Part shown: positions 22,344 through 37,100 of the stretch, in pieces
Numbering within the stretch: position 1 is the first letter of the stretch
How the letters are laid out: the number at the start of each line of letters is the position of its first letter
NCBI GenBank assembly: GCA_022702705.1
Contig: CM040424.1
Location: forward strand, 79,549,452 to 79,613,451
Direction: 5' to 3'
From: Papilionanthe hookeriana x Papilionanthe teres
Lineage: Eukaryota; Streptophyta; Magnoliopsida; Asparagales; Orchidaceae
DNA length: 64,000 nt
Notes under the pieces: generated by a model
What the model saw: the letters and a program-made list of their open reading frames with translations, nothing else
What the model was told of the DNA's origin: nothing
Database searches by the model: none
Translations under genes and position numbers: made by a program

Positions 22344-23895
22344 GAATTATTATTTTAGAGGCTAATTAAACAGTTAATAAATCATTATCCAATGATTTAA
22401 CCTTCTTACAATGACTTCATATTCAAGCTTAAATTTCTTATAGGCACAGTGCTTGCGTGTTTAATTACCATCCTAATTATAAGATATAACTTTTATTGTA
22501 GTTTATTGTATGTCTCTACAATAAATCAAATGTGCAATACTTTCTAACCAATTTAACTTAATGTGATAATTTTAAAATGGAATGTCACCCTTATAATATT
22601 AAGAATATGATGTAAGGATGATGAAGACAGCATTAAATTCTCATAATTATAATACTAAGCTTCTTGCCATCCCTTGTTTATACAACTAAAACATGATGAT
22701 ATGTTTATCTCTAACCTAAGAATTCTTATTAATCACCATGGATTATCTCTTGTGGTTACATCATGTATGAAGATATCTTATATATATTTGATAGCTTTAT
22801 TTTCTACTTCCTCTCACTATGGCAAAGTTTGCTATATGCATTGACCGATTTTTAATTTTAAAAAAAAATCTTTAGATAAGTACATCACAAAGATCTCAAA
22901 AAGTAAATCATTCAACGAGGTAATCATTTCAAGTCTAGATATGCAAGAATGTCAAAATTTGAACTGACATGTCAACTCGACTTATGTGAGGTCGAAAATC
23001 TCAACATGTTTATTTTTCAGGTATATTTCAGGTCGACTCCCACCCACATTTGACCGGAATTTGACCTGTTAACCTGAATTTAATTTGACCCCTCAAACTT
23101 GAACTAAATTTAACTTGAACTTGACCCAAAATGAACTCAAATTTGACCGGAAATTGACTTTTTGTTAAAATAGTTGTTATTGCATATGTTAAACGGGTTA
23201 CATAGGTTACGTTAAAGTCACTCAGATTGAAGATGGGCCTGGTTTAGGTTATATATTATGATCCATGTTATATTTTTGGGTTTGGTTCGAGTCAAGCAGT
23301 TTTGACTCGGGATAATTTCAGTATAGACCCGAACCCGACCCACAAATAGATATGTAAAAAAAAAATATTTGTTTGCTTCTCTCTTCATATAACTATTTAA
23401 AAATGTTTGATTAACCTTCTAAGCATGCTTTAAATATCATTTGAACTTGTAAATGGATACTTCTAATATTGGTAGAATTGCCTTCTTGGGCAAGTTGTTT
23501 CAATTGTAAATTTAGTTAAAAGGATTATAGCAAAATTTTAAGATACTTTTTATATTATACTATATAACTTAATTTTAGGTTGCGTTTGACACATCAGTGC
23601 GGTTATAATATAGCGCCGCATCATACTTTTAGATATTGGATAAAATTGTTTTTTTGTCTATTTTTTCAAAAAATTACTCGAAAGTTATATTTTATTACTT
23701 GACATGATTAATAAAATAAATTTATAATAGGTACTGTATTTTTATGAACATCTATTTCTTCTACAACAACTTCATATTCATTACTCAAACAATTAGCGAT
23801 TGCACAAAAAATCTTAAATAATAATAATAATATTTATTTATTTATTATTAAATAAATATAGACAACATTTTCCAACATTATAATACTTATTTTCT

Positions 23896-23898
<3 letters not shown>
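22344..23898. other. intergenic with a decayed GACC-rich repeat
   Basis: At 22930-23350, runs of 'tttgacc', 'gacccgaacccgaccc' and their complements suggest a decayed MITE. Ends and duplication could not be fixed. A Tourist-like start (GGTTGCGTTTGACACATCAG) is at about 23578. No gene is visible. Confidence 0.4.

Positions 23899-23961
<63 letters not shown>
23899..23961. repeat. (TA)n microsatellite, about 63 bp
   Basis: Perfect TA alternation about 450 bp upstream of the VTT start codon. Confidence 0.97.
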
Positions 23962-23967
<6 letters not shown>

Positions 23968-24206
23968 GTATATATATCTACGCACGCATTTAGAATCTAA
24001 AAGAAGAGTATTTTTACGTTGGATAACACCCTAATAACATTCAGCACGCTTTGGGCAAATGATCAACACGTTATTACCGTCACGCGTCCGGCCAAAATGT
24101 CTCCCATTTATGAAATGAAATGCTCCTCCGGAACAAAATAAGAACCAAATTCCGCATATACGGATCTAGCCTAACGTGGGGTACCAATATTCCTTAATCC
24201 TTATCT

Positions 24207-24213
24207 TATAAAT
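24207..24213 (+). promoter_or_regulatory. TATA box of the VTT gene
   Basis: TATAAAT about 195 bp before the ATG, followed by a pyrimidine-rich leader (about 24285-24360) typical of plant 5' UTRs. Confidence 0.5.
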
Positions 24214-24407
24214 GCGCGAAGACACAATAAACCGCGAGAGGATTCGGCCGAGTGGAGGCAATTATTTTGCATTATTTGCTTCGTTTTCTCCGCAAATCTA
24301 CATCTCCCCTCTCTTCGATCGATCTCCATCTCCTCCCTCTCCTTTCCGTTTCTTCTCTGCTGTTAACAATCGGGGAGCCCTAGTTTGAGGAGAAAGGGGA
24401 AGGGGAA

Positions 24408-27400
24408 ATGGGGAAGGGATCAACGAAGTTTCCGCTATCCGGATGGGAGGTTGCGGCTGGCTTGGGTGTGGTGGTGAGCTTCGGTATCGGGCTTCTGGCC
24501 GTCTATTTCTCCATGCCGCCATCGGATTATAGTTTCTTGAAGCTTCCGCGGACCATCGATGAGCTGCAAACGCTCAGGTTTTTTTAGTTTTTTTATTTCT
24601 GTCATGTGGTGATTTGGTAAATTTTCAGATCTGGAAGTGTGATTTTCTGTGGTTTTGGTTTTTCATGTTGGGTTTTGAATTGGTGTGGAATGATAATCGG
24701 GTAGTGTAGGAGGATGTGCCGATGGAGCTTGGCAAATGAGCAGCAATTTTGTTCTGGGGAGGATTTTGAAGTAATAGTTAACGATCTTTAACTTTTTTTC
24801 CCAGTTTTAAGATCTATTTGCTTTTCGGGAAGAGTGAATACGAAAAATTTGGGAGAAGGGTAATTGTAACGACGATGGTGATTGTTGTTTGCTGTTTTGA
24901 ATGAATCCTTTGTATTGCTATAAGACTTGAAGCATTATTCACATATGTTCTAAGAAGAGTTGAATAATATGTATATAGGTAGGTTATGCTTTGTTTTGTT
25001 ATGATCTATTTGGTCCTAGGTTGTGAAGGCATTTTCAATTTTTTCGTGATGAAAACATTTACTCGCTGTTTGATTACTTTGGACATGCAGTCTCATTTGA
25101 TCGGTTTTCCTTGATTTCTTAGCAAAAACTCTCCTGATGGGATTAATCTGTTGAAAATAAACCTTTTGCGGATACCCATTGGAGGCTTGTTTTTCATTGT
25201 TACATGATGGCATGACTGGAATTTGGACAGAGTTAGCTCTTGCATGGTTTGAGTTTGGTTGTTCCCTTTTCCTTTCTTGACTTATATTTTCCCAATTAGT
25301 TTTTACCATTATTCTAGCACTAGAGATATTTTCTTAGAAGAAACATGCAAACTATGAAGCTCATTCAAAAAATGTGACGATGGTGAGTCGGCTGCCAGCA
25401 TTTATGACATGAAAAATAAAAATTCATTATTTTTGTTGTAACGGGTAGCCCCACTTTATGTTAGGTTTCTCTTTTTAATAAATTGTTTTCACTAAATTGC
25501 ACTTAACAAGTTTCAGTAATGCCAATAAAATATCAACAATGATTTGTGTCGTTTCAGCCGATAGGGATCACCATGAAGATGATAGAGATTGTTTAATGAT
25601 GTTTTTTTTAACCTTTTGTTTGTTTTCAAGTCTGAATTTAATCATTTTATTCATAGAAGTTGTCGTATTATATGTTCAATTTCTTGCTGAAGCTTCTGTC
25701 ACCGTTCAATCTTGAGAAATTCCTGCATGCAGCAATTTATTTGAACAACATGCTATTTACAATGTTTATTTAACATTAAAGCTAATAAATGTCAATACTC
25801 TTATTATTGCAGTTGTTGAATCTCCAACCAGTTAACTTATAATATGCTTTCAGCTCTATGTATTACCTAGTTTCGAAATTCTGTTTTATAGATAAAAATT
25901 AGCCAATTATAGTATGATTTCAACATTTGTATTTCCCTCATTTTTCAAATTTTGTTCCTTTAATGAGTATATTGAAATCGTGTGTTTAATTTTTAGGCAT
26001 AATGCATACTTACATTAAAATAATCACGTCTCTTATATTTCCAGTACCCAAATGATAAAGTACTAACTTCTCTTGTTCCAATTGATACATACATCTTAAT
26101 CACACGAAAGAGCGAGCATATGGCCCATAGCGCGGCATAGGACAATACCTGCATTATTTGGATTACAAGGTGTAATAAAGCAAAATGGCATGCACATGTA
26201 GCACACATACATATCACACATGGCTCGTGCTACTTTATTTTTCTTGTTTATCGTGGTTGATTGTTTTTTTAAAAACTATAATTATGAATAAAAGAATTAT
26301 GCCCGAGGTTGAACACAACATAAAAAGAGTGATTTCTTTGCTAGTCTTAGCTCTTTTGTAAATTATTTTATTTTGCCATTTAGTTCAAGCAATAAGATGG
26401 ATTTGTAGGTAGTAGAAATTTGTGTTGTCTTTCACATGTCGGGTTTTGACCTACAATGCTTAGATGTTGTATGATAATCTCCTAGACAAAGCACATATGA
26501 ATGATGTAGAGTGATCTTTGTTTGTTTTTGAATGACAAATATGTATTCCTAGTTTTGGATGCACATTTATGGATGCATGTGCCCTTAAGATGAGCTTATT
26601 ATATGTTTTCCTTAACTTTTTTTTATTAAAAAAGGATAAATTTTATTTTATAATTAATATTTTTCTTATAATCTAGCTATTGTCCTATCGATTTTTTAAT
26701 GTCTCATTAAAATATTAATTAATTCTCTATTGCTTTCTTTTTGACTAAAATTATTTGCCTCTTCTTACATGGTCTTGTTTTACCCTCATGCTTATGGATA
26801 TGTGTACATAGGCTATACCTTAAAGTGTGATTATAATCTAATATGAAGATAAATATTGTCATATTTTAAAAAGATCAGCATATGTTATGCTCAGTTTCTT
26901 ATTGATTTTGATTGCTAAACGGCTCAAAATTTATCTATCTTCTTTTCCTTTACCCTTGTTGGCCATTAATGATTTACCTTTTATTTGTCAATTTGTCATT
27001 TGCTATTAAACCTGAACTGTTAAATGTAAGGATGACTTCTGAAGGTTAAGTCATGAATTAAAGATATTTGTTAAAAGATTGCATTCTTTTAAATACTTAT
27101 TCAGGTTAATAATGGGTATTTTATCATGTTCACCTCAAGTTGATTGAAATTACCCCTTGCTTTTCTTATTTCATCTCTCTATCCCCCTAATTTATTGCCC
27201 TTTACCTGAGTTGTGGTGTCATAAACTCTTATCAAATCATTATAAAATTTACATGATACTATTAAATTTCTAGTAAATTTGCGTGGTCATTAATGAGAGT
27301 TGTCATTTACCTTTATATGCTACACGGTTTTAATATATTAATGCGTATGTTGTTTTTTTATGTTATTGTTTGCATGTTTTGTATTAAAATTTTCTCTTGC

Positions 27401-30400
27401 ATTGCTAAAGTTTTTAATAAAATTTTCATAAGCTTTAATTATTTTCCATTATTTCTAAAGTACAATAGGTTGAATTATGCACAATACACAGTAACCTGAC
27501 ATGGCTTTTACATTATAGTGTATTATTTTTTATTGAAAATTATGATTTGAAATGTTTTACTTTTGCATCCGATGCGTTGCACAATTTTTTTGGCAACGAA
27601 ATAACTAAATGTTGACTTTGAAATATTACATTTAATTGTCGTATACATCCAGTTGCCAAATAATCGTATCGAAGCTATTCACTCCAATTACATCAATGAT
27701 GCCAAATCATCCGAGAAAATTCCTAACATCATTAAGAGTTTAAAATATAGATTTTACAAACTGATACCAAAAACATAAAAGAGTTTCTGAACAAAAATTT
27801 AAACTCAATCAGATAGATGTAGATACTGTTCTACAGAGATTCCGACTATAATCACCCCTAAAAGCACAAAATTGAATAATTCTACTATTTAACAAAAGGC
27901 TAAATCATGATACAGCAATCATGAGACACAATTATACCTATACTTCTATGATTCATAGTGAATCACATGTGGATATTAATGTGACAATGATGTGCAGAGT
28001 GATGCATATATCCATTAGAGTGTTAAGACTAAATATTAAACAAATGAAAGATAGTGCATTTTTATGTTTTTTCAGATCACATCGGATTCATATGTCAGAG
28101 TATTTCACAAACAAATTAGTAGCTTAAAGGATCATGCCAAAATGAGCAAGTGCAAATCTTCATATGCGTATAAATCAATTAAATATCATTAAAAGAAAAA
28201 AAACATTCGACTCGAATTGTTTGCCAACTAGGTATGCCCGGTCTAGAGTATCACGACATCAACCAAAGGCCTCCTATGTGACGTTTTATCTCCCATATCA
28301 TAGATCATGTTTGAAAGACTCATTAGCTTACGTGAGCTAAAACGATACTAGGAATCACAAATCTCTATTCTACGATACAAATATACTTGTTGATGATAAC
28401 AATGAATAAAACACAAATAGCATGCTTAAGGTAGGATTTCAATATGTTTCTTATTGTCTCAACTATAGAAATTAGTTAGGGTAAATTGGACATTAAATTC
28501 AGGTAATGCGCATTGAATATAATTAACATATGTTTGATGACTTATTTTTAACACCTGAATAGGATCTTGTCCTTGTGGCAAGAAATTCAAACTCTTCAAT
28601 CTCATTTGATTCCTTGGGATACGAGATCATGTTCATAAGTACTTAGCTAGGTTTTCTATTAAAGCTGGTTGGGAAGACTCGTCAAAACGAGCTATCAAAA
28701 GTATCTCATTGCAATTGATTGAATACATCAATAAGTTTCAATCCATTAAGCTCCCTCAACTGACTTAGGACTAGAAGCGACCATGCTGTCAACATCCACC
28801 CAACAACACAAATTTGGGCAATAAATACTCTTTTGCTCTTGGTTAGTATGTTAGAACCGCCTACCAATGGTGTAGTGGTGCGTCAATATGCGACCTCTAT
28901 TAATCCTATTATGTGATGCATCATTAGCTATTACCTTCTCCACAACCTTTGGCGCTTTATAGAAACATAGAGCATGATTGATAGATTAATTAGGAAGATC
29001 TTAAGATTCTATTAAAAAAATGGGAGTTGTTGTATTAGAAGTTCGGCTATTAGCATTCTATTGTGAGGATGTTGTTACAAGTAGCTTGTAAAAGGAGTTA
29101 TTATTCAAAAACTATTCCCTCCAATTCTTCTTGCATCTTTTTTACCTATTTGCTTGATGATACTTCAATCATCCTCTTCCTTTTTCTCATAACTACTAAT
29201 TTAGTGTCTTTATAATCAGAGTGGTAAAAAAGCTCATCGTTTGTGAACACTCTTTTTTGACTCGTTAAGTAGCTTGTATTTGATTCGTTCGTTCAACAAA
29301 CAGGTTGGAAACGAACATTTTTTTTAGCTTCATTTAAAAAGGAGCCAAAATCGAACAAACATTTGTTCGATTGTGTTTGGCTTATTTTGGCTCGAATTAT
29401 TTAAAAAATAAGTAAATAATATGTAAAAGTTAAAATAGTGGTACCTTTGATATGATATCATAAATTTAGTTTATAATATAAAAAACAAAATTTAGTGTTA
29501 GATATGTAAATACATAAGAATTGGGTGGTATGTGTGTAAATGCTCTTAGAAATTTTCCAAAGCCCACCTTATCTGCATTTATTTTCTTCATTTAGGCGTT
29601 TGATATGTAAATACATAATAATTGGGTGGCGTGTATGTAAGTGCCCATAGAATTTTTTATGAATGCTATTTAAAAAAAATGAGGCACACACCTGACATCA
29701 TACAACTACACGCAGCTGTGCTAGAAGTGTTTTAAAATGAAAATTTTATTGCCGAAATTTAATAATGTTATTTTGATTTATTAAATTTCAGTAAAATATT
29801 ATTTCAATTTGAACACAAGCTGAAACAAACCAATAATATCAAATCGAGCTGAACACGAACGTGTTTTTTATGAGCTATTTTGAACCTGAGCTTATTTTAA
29901 GGCAAAAAAAATTTGAATGAGCTGAACATGAAAAGACATTGGGTTCGCTCGAACTCGGCTTGCTTGTACCCCTGATTATAATGGTTGTAGGCAAAAATTG
30001 TTGAACATGTCTACATCATATTATTAGCTCTCTCTCCCTCTTTGGCCACCTCTCACCTTTTTACTTCTTAATCCATATCCCATACCTGACATCCCCTTTT
30101 GTTAATCTAAGTAAAAGTTTGTTTGGGCAGCTGCAGCTTATCCAGATAAACGTGTTTTTTATGAGCTATTTTGAACACGAACGTGTTTTTTATGAGCTAT
30201 TTTGAACCTGAGCTTATTTTAAGGCAAAAAAAATTTGAATGAGCTGAACATGAAAAGACATTGGGCTCGCTCAAACTCGGCTTGCTTGTACCCCTGATTA
30301 TAATGGTTGTAGGCAAAAATTGTTGAACATGTCTACATCATATTATTAGCTCTCTCTCCCTCTTTGGCCACCTCTCACCTTTTTACTTCTTAATCCATAT

Positions 30401-31057
30401 CCCATACCTGACATCCCCTTTTGTTAATCTAAGTAAAAGTTTGTTTGGGCAGCTGCAGCTTATCCAGATAAACAGTTTATTCTGATAATCTGCTGATAAG
30501 CAGCTGGTCCGAATAAGTTGTCTGGTCGTTTGGTTTCTAAGTTTGGAAAACAACTGATTCTGGATAAATGACCATCATGCCCCTGTTTTGGATAAATTGT
30601 TTGGTTTGTGCGTTTGAAAAACAACTGATTTGTAGCTTTTTGTAGATAAAAGACCATTCAGACAGAAGCAGTGCTATAGTCTACAAAATTAACCTTACTA
30701 AAAAGGGTGCAAAGACAATCTGAAGTCAAAAGCAAAGATTTGCTTCATTCGACCCCAAAGAAGTTCTACTTATTAAAGAGTAGTGATACAACGACTGCCC
30801 AAAGATGCATGAGTCATCTTATTGCTCAATTCCATCACAAAAAAATAACAAAGAAGCATCAATTTCTCCGAAGCACCATAAAATACCATTATCATAAAGA
30901 AAAGAATAAGGGCATGCCACTCTATCAAAGCTAATTAACTATAATTAATTTATTTTAATCAAATTGAATCATAAATAATATTTATTTTCTTAGTTTAAAA
31001 TATTTTTTAGTTATTTGTCAATAATTGTTAAGGTTAAATTAAATTATTTAAATGTGA

Positions 31058-31102
<45 letters not shown>

Positions 31103-34100
31103 TTAACTCAAAATGAAATTATAAGTCTGCAGTAGCATGGTGACAAATTTTTCCCCCAAATTTCAGAATCCCTCGACGGCGACGGAGGCGAGGAACTCGT
31201 GACGGGAGCTCGCCGGTGAAAGTAGCGAAGGTACAGGCTGTGTGGGAAGGAGACATCTGGAATATAAGGTAAAATGGGGGAATCAGACTGGTTTAAGATT
31301 CTATAGGATTTGAAACTCTCACTTTCTAATTTAAGCTCAACTCGACTACGATGGGATGTGATTCTCGTGGAAGGATCTACCGGTGTTTTACAAGGGAAGA
31401 AAGGAGACTACGGATGTTGCGGCGGAGCTAGACGGACGGTCGACGATTGGTATTGGTGGCAGCAGTGAGTTCGAGAGGAATAATGCTACCAGAGTTTTTC
31501 CGGTGGATTTGTGGATTTTCGGGCGGGTAAGGTACAAATCATGCTCAAATCCTGCTACCAAAGAGCCCTATAATTAAGCTAAATCAGGCTCTGCCTGTTC
31601 TCCGGGAGTGCGAAAGGAGGAGAGGAGATGGCGAGGGGTCTCGAATCCGTCCAGGATGAATGCGAATGAGAGTTTCGCTCAGGGCAGAGAGAGTATCGGG
31701 GCGAATTTGTCTTTCGCTCAAAGGATAAGCGGACCGTGGGGTCCTCGCTGTGTCCTGTGTTTAATACAAAATACCGAATGGAGTTTTAAAGAATGCCTCC
31801 AAAATGTAATTTCCAAACAGTCAGTGGCATTTTCAAAACGCCACTACGGTAAATAAGTTCACCCAAACGCACCCTAAGTTTGCTCAGAAGCTCCACACAT
31901 CTTCTCCTCCTAAAGCTGTGTGGATGAGGTTGCCCAAGCCCAAAGCCTTATTCTCACTCGATTTAATGAATTTTGTGCGTTGAAGCCAATGATTTTTGCA
32001 TGTTAACAATATGCATGTCGTGCAGATTGTATCTAAACCATATTAGTAAAATAATATTTATTAAATCTTTATTTTATTGAAACTAATCATACAATATGAG
32101 ATTTAAAATCTATTAATGATCAAGTGAATGCATGCTAATATTCATATTTTAGGACCTACAGCTTCTAATTGATGTAAAATAATCATGCAACCTAGCTTGA
32201 TTAAATGTCTTTGAAGCTATATAAAACTAATTTATGGCAGCATGCAAGGCTTTCGAAACCAACCTAAAGTACACCGAGAACAAGCATTTATCCAATTAAG
32301 TGGGGTCGGCTACATGAATCTTTTTTCTCTATTGTGCCCTATTAAGGGTCATATTTTCATTTAATTCTAATAAATTAAAAATATTTTTTAAAGTTAAAAA
32401 AACACAAACAAACATTAGTTTCTTAGGGCCCGTTTGAGGGCAGCTTATTTGGTGCGGTGTCGTTTTGAAAATCCACAAGGCTTGTTTGGGTAAACTGCAT
32501 TTTGACGGTTTATGCGTTTTCAAAACGCTGAAAACAATGTCTTCACACCGCACCTATCTAGTTGCAGTGACAGCTTTCTGACTGCAGTTTAGCTTTTCCA
32601 AAAAATAAAAATTTGTAATAGCCACCGCACCTAGCTTATCAATAAATTATTTTTAATCAGTTTATCGACGGATTATTCAATAAGCTGCATCTGCCCCAAA
32701 CAGATTCTTAGGCTCTTCGACTTTTACATTGCTGCTGCCTAGGAAAGTTCTGTCAGTGAAATTAGTTCTTTGTTTATTGCAGTGATGTGAAAACAATCGC
32801 GGACAATCGTTTTGAAACAATGATCATTTTGCCCCTATTTAGTAAAACTGTTTAAAACAGAACCGTGACAACCACATATTTGATTCTTCAGAAGCAAAAA
32901 TTTCAAAAGTTCAAAACACTCAAATACTTTTTAAAGTTAAGTATTCTATACATGAATATTTAAACATTGAATGGTATGTATATAAACTTTAAAAAACTTA
33001 TGTATTTAACTCTTCCAAGGGTAAGTATAATATGAAAATTTTGAGAAGAAGATGGAAGGTTTTAGCAAGGTTTTATGGAGCTATTTTGGTAGCAAAATTT
33101 GAGGGTCAAATACAGAGGAAAATAAGAATATCGATTTTGAACAAGAAAATAAAATGTGAATATTAATTTTGGTTAAGAAACTGGAAAGCAAATATTCTTC
33201 AAGAACAACCTAACTTCCTGCTAGTAGAAAACAATAGATTCAATGCATATAGAAGGAATAACATTTGAGAGGAAGATATAAACCTTGTAAGGTATCAGAG
33301 AGAAATTATAGAGAAGATTCCTGGGGCAAGGGGACTGATCAAGCTTGCTAATGAGATTGCCATTTTCATCGCAGCTAGAAGGAGAAGTTGCACTTACCCA
33401 GCCAGTGAGGAGGCGGCGTTGAGATGAGCTCCTCCTCGGCGTCTTCGTTCCAATCGACATCGAGAATGAGAGACGTCTTCCGATCGGCAGAGGAAGCTCG
33501 CACTCAGCAGGGTAGACAAAGGCGCGAAGGCGAGATCAAATGGAGGAGGGGGAGGGGAGTAAAAAGTCGGAGCAATACCGCGGGCCGCGGGGTCTCACCT
33601 GCGGCCGGCTTTTCCCTCAGATTCGCGGCCGCCGCAAGCGGAACGCCGCGCCAAACAATCCTCTTCTGCGGCCTCCCCCCGCACCGCGCAGAAAACGTCG
33701 CGCCAAACGGACCCTTAGTCATCATGCCTAGACCCTAAAATTTTTAATTAACATCAACACAGTGCTTAAAATGATTATTATTTTTGTTATTTTTATTATT
33801 ATTATTGTTATTATTGTTATTGTTGTTGTTCTTATTGACCCTAATTTTTGGAAGAGTTATTTAATTTAGGTTGTTTGCGTCATTTGAATTAAATTCCTCA
33901 AAATTAATGGTTAATTATGATAAAATCTAATTCATCTCACATTTATCAAAATTGTTCCAAAAAATTGCAGGAGTTGAATAAGGAAATATAAATTATACAA
34001 TTTACCACACCTGAGGACTTGCTAGGAGAAATTTTACCCTTTCACTCATTGCTTCCTCGATGAAGCAAAGGTGGCAAGTGATTTTCCCTCAAAGAATTGC

Positions 34101-37100
34101 CCACCCCTCTTTCTGGCATTGTTTAGTTGAGCCAATTAATTCAATTTCATTATCTTAAAATTATTTCTAAATACATTCTCTCCACCTAAAAGAGGTTTGT
34201 TCCCCAAATTCAAAGTCAATACATTTATAGAATCATACTTCTAGTTTTTGAATAAGTGAAGTCATAGCACATCCGTTCTGACTCCCAAGTAGTAGCCCCA
34301 ATCACATTATAACTTTCACAAAATCATCTTTGTTTATGAACCTGGCATCTAGGGATGTGTTATAGTACTTTCTCATAACTTAGATGCTCTCATATTAATT
34401 GTCGCTCATGTTGAATCATATGGGATTGATAAATTACTCCTTTTCTCTCTAGTAATGCACAAGAAACATCATACACAGGAGGAATTCTCAGATAAACGGT
34501 CAGATGATAAGAAGTATTCCAACTTTCTCGGGGACCATAGAAAGTCCAATGAATATTGGTTAAGTTTTCCGCTTAATACAATTTAGTAACCCTCTTTGTA
34601 AGCGGCAGGTTTGATGATCTATTTGTTCTCCAATGTTAAAAATGAACTTCTTTATGCTTGAGATAAAAATACTTGCTCTGTTGATCCTATGCTACTCTAA
34701 TTTGCTATTGGCTCATACGGTTTCATGTCTATATTCTGGTTGAAAATTGTCATTATAAGTAAGTTCTATTCAAGGCATATAAGCTTATTAATGACGTTCA
34801 AAGTCAAATGTGTAAGTTCTGAAAATTCTTCTAAAATTGGGATAATGCTCTTGGATTGACTGTCAAATTTGTGATGAAAAGTCGTACTTATGTTCATACT
34901 TATCTCCAACAATTTATCTATATTTTTTCCGAAGTCTTGATGGGACATTTCCATCGTGTTTTGCCACAATGAACATTAGTATGCCATGTCCCTATAAATT
35001 GCCTACCAATTTATTCAATGAAAAATCTCTCAATAAGTAAGGAGTAAGATGATGTAGTGCATGCCATTGATCACCTAACCTATATCATTCCTTTGACAAG
35101 ATTCACAAACCACCCCATGAAATCTATAATGACTTGCTTTCATTCCCATTTCGGAATAGACAAAGATTCAAACATTTCCTAGCTCTTTATTTATTTTCCT
35201 TGTCTCTTTTCCAAGTCAAGCATCTTTTTAAAAAAGATTACAACATCTATCTTCATCCCCAACCACCAAAATAGCTCCTAAGATTTTTATACATCTTAGT
35301 ACTCTTAGGATAGACTGTATATTAGGTAAAATGTATATTCTGAAGTATAGTTTGGTGAAGACTGACTTAATCTAAGACGCGTGTTTGTTTTTTAAACTTC
35401 AACATGTGAGTCAACTCCTATCTAAATTTAGGTCTTAGCTTTTTGTATTCTTATTCTTCAATCCACACTATCTAAATCTTCTATTCATGCCTTTTTAATC
35501 CGATCTAATAAAGTGGTGCACAATCATAAGCTTTACTTAATGGTACCAATTCTAATTGTTGTCCTATTTTATTCACTGATTTTTTCTTCCGAGTTATAAT
35601 CAATGAATATATCCTAGGCCGAAGACTTCATACTCAAAGGCATCAATCATAATATTGCTGCTCCTCGAATGATATTGGATTTGTAAATCATAATCTTTCA
35701 TTACATCCAACCACTATCTTTATCTGGAGTTCAATTACTTCTAGGTGTAGATGCAATTTAAGCTTTGATATTCTCTGAAAACCTCATATGGACCTCATAT
35801 AGATGGTAACTAAATCTTCAATTACTATTGGAACGAGCTCCAAGTCATGTTTTAAGATAATTTTTCCTATATACTTTTAATTGGCTGAAAGCCTACACCA
35901 TTTTACGCCATTTTTCTTAAGCACCCAAAATTTTAACATAATGCATCACTGCAGAATTAAAATTCTTTTAACAGTAGGCAGTATAATGAGAGTTAGAGCA
36001 GACAGCAAGCAATCTTTGAGCTTTTGAAAGCTCTTCTCACATGCTTAAAGCTCTTCTCGCATGCTCAAGACCAACAAGCAATCTTTGAGCTTTTGAAAGC
36101 TCTTCTTGCATGCTTAAAGCCGTTCAAATTTGATATTCTTGCCAATAGGGCGATAGGGCTTCAATACAAATAAATCCTGTACAACGCATCTGTAATAATC
36201 TAGTAGTCTGAGGAAACTAATGGGACTACCAATGAATAATAACTTTAATCTTCAGTGGGTTTATTGATGTTTTGGTTTTTTATAACCTTCAACTAGAAAT
36301 ATATATATATTTATATATAAGGCTTAGGTACTTTTAATGAAATCTATGAACACAACAAGCACATTCTTCAACCCTAGCAACATCAATGGAAATTCATAGT
36401 GCCTATAATGAGAATGATCCCTTAGTCTTCAATTGATGATACTGAGATCTGAGGTCTATTTTAAACAACACTAAAGCATCCTATAGTCAGTCAAAGAGAT
36501 CATTTGTCCTAGGTAAATTATATTTGTTATTTACTATCATCTTATTCACTTTTTTAAATCAATATACAATTTAAATCTGGCATCCATCTTTCTTCCAAAC
36601 AAAACAAATACCTTCTAAAGAGATACGCTAGGATGAATAAAACAAGGCTTATCCAATAGTTCCTACAGCTAAGCTTTAAGCTCGCATAATTTAGCTATGA
36701 CCATTTTATTTTGTGCCTTAAATATAAGTGTAATCCCAAGGTTAAAAACTTGAACTTTTTGATTCAAATGTAATTCCATCAATTCATCTGAAAAGCCTCA
36801 TGACAATCCTTTGATGGTGGCACACTCCAAGTTTTTAGTGTTTGATTTAGAATCAATCACAAAGGACAAAAAGTAAGTATGATATGCATTTTGTTGTCAC
36901 CTATGAGCTTGAGTATAAGATATCAGTGAGGGAACCTTGTGCTGACTTCCATGAATGTAAATCTCAGATTTTGCAGGCAAATGAGAAACAACACATTTCT
37001 AAAATAATTTGTTGCGGCGAAATGTGAGGCCAAACATAATATCAAAACCATTGGATGGTGGAATAAAAAAAAATAAAAGATAGATCTATCAATGATAATC

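Noticed and set aside
28878..28890. Box-A-like TGGTGTAGTGG
   Set aside because: No box B within range and no tRNA fold or SINE tail.
33424..33738. Three overlapping open frames in a GC-rich block
   Set aside because: High GC removes stop codons by chance; none has a family signature, and the block lies in an intron beside a MITE terminus.
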